This document shows positions 43,316 through 43,805 of a stretch of 43,805 bases of DNA, piece after piece. The notes under the pieces were generated by a model. The model saw nothing but the letters and a program-made list of their open reading frames with translations, was not told the origin of the DNA and ran no database searches. Position 1 is the first letter of the stretch. Every line of letters starts with the position of its first letter. Made by a program: the position numbers and the translations under genes. Origin of the DNA: Perkinsus olseni (Eukaryota; Perkinsozoa; Perkinsida; Perkinsidae); assembly GCA_013115135.1 (NCBI GenBank), contig JABANP010000445.1, forward strand, positions 1-43,805, in the 5' to 3' direction.

Positions 43316-43338
43316 ACTCTAAGGCTTAGAGTCTAAGC
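43316..43338. repeat. Chained palindromes sharing an arm
   Basis: ACTCTAAG-G-CTTAGAGT (43316-43332) overlaps GCTTAGA-G-TCTAAGC (43324-43338). Confidence 0.92.
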
Positions 43339-43672
43339 AACAGAGCTATCAACACCGGCAATGGCATGATCACGACGGTCCAGTCGAGATCTGGTAGTAC
43401 GCCTTCGTGCTTCGTGCGTCCAATACGGTACTGGCATTACCCCTCGCAATCGTGTGCATTCATCGTCATGTTATTGAAAGTAGGTTCCACATAGCTTCAC
43501 AATGAGATCAGTCCCCCCATTCTTTGAACCCTGTCTCAGAAGCGACAATAAGCTCGCAAGTCTGTTGTACCTCAGCCTCAGCCATTTGGGTACCACGATA
43601 ACAGCGGTCACAACATACTTGCTCTTCAGCCGCTGAAATTCAGACTATCGACAGCCCCTGTCTTTTCCCTCA

Positions 43673-43805
43673 ACGCGCTTCGCTATACTGATGTTCGCTG
43701 CTACCCTTGTTGCCACCTTGAGTATCAAAGACGAGGCCGCGCAGGACACTCCTAACTTTAAATTGGGCGGATGCTTCCAGTGCCTTTACCAATGTTATTG
43801 CGATG
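43673..43805 (+). pseudogene. Paralogue of the small secreted cysteine-rich peptide, ACG at the start, cut by window end
   Basis: The frame TRFAILMFAATLVATLSIK aligns with the signal peptide at 41269, but its first codon is ACG (43673-43675) where that gene has ATG. The next in-frame ATG, at 43691, would shorten the leader by six residues. The mature part has GGC...QC...QC.C, with four cysteines before the window ends, so the C-terminus is not seen. It may be a pseudogene, a gene using the later ATG, or one that uses an upstream exon. Confidence 0.6.

Larger units (their letters stand above)
41428..43597. other. Gene-free spacer with strong palindromes
   Basis: No gene supported. An open frame at 42600-42920 begins with a hydrophobic stretch but has no motif or homologue I know. 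The region holds one-base-centred palindromes at 42035, 42115, 42446, 43042, 43100 and 43316. Confidence 0.5.

Overview
This looks like nuclear DNA of a unicellular eukaryote. Two housekeeping genes can only be read through many short GT-AG introns, most of them 43-50 nt. The spacers are repeat-laden, and there is a BEL/Pao-type retrotransposon and a lineage-specific family of secreted proteins. My best guess is a Perkinsus-like alveolate. That is an inference from gene style and from resemblance of the secreted family; no search was possible.

Layout, left to right. (1) 1-1596 is an almost pure TTTA microsatellite that runs off the left edge. A pyrimidine-rich low-complexity tract follows to about 2230. 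(2) A large gag-pol retroelement reads leftward (8302 to 2147). It breaks at the integrase catalytic glutamate, where it meets the low-complexity tract. (3) 8.3-13.0 kb has no recognisable gene but is full of degenerate tandem repeats and striking one-base-centred palindromes. (4) 13.0-18.7 kb is a duplicated segment carrying two paralogous secreted-protein genes. The first has an in-frame nonsense codon. The second is intact and has a tandem copy of its own 3' end just after its stop. (5) 19905-23349 is a complete 17-exon gene for FAD-dependent mitochondrial glycerol-3-phosphate dehydrogenase. (6) 24.5-31.2 kb holds at least four decayed minus-strand relatives of the secreted family, inside further duplicated blocks. 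(7) 31.48-31.83 kb is a minisatellite of about 51 nt. (8) About 34.1-39.66 kb is a MutS homologue of MSH6 type. Its 3' half reads cleanly through introns and its 5' half is frame-broken. (9) 40.2-40.7 kb is a probable non-LTR retrotransposon remnant. (10) 41269-41427 encodes a 52-residue secreted cysteine-rich peptide. A diverged second copy, whose start is ACG, runs off the right edge.

The gene products do not form one pathway. The dehydrogenase serves mitochondrial electron transfer, the MutS protein serves mismatch repair, and the secreted families are probably exported. What unifies the window is repeat-driven duplication, plus a recurring sequence pattern: perfect or near-perfect inverted repeats whose two arms are separated by exactly one base, often chained so that one arm is shared by two palindromes. 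I found no tRNA, rRNA or CRISPR. All intron boundaries were inferred by eye from reading frame, GT/AG ends and family alignment from memory.
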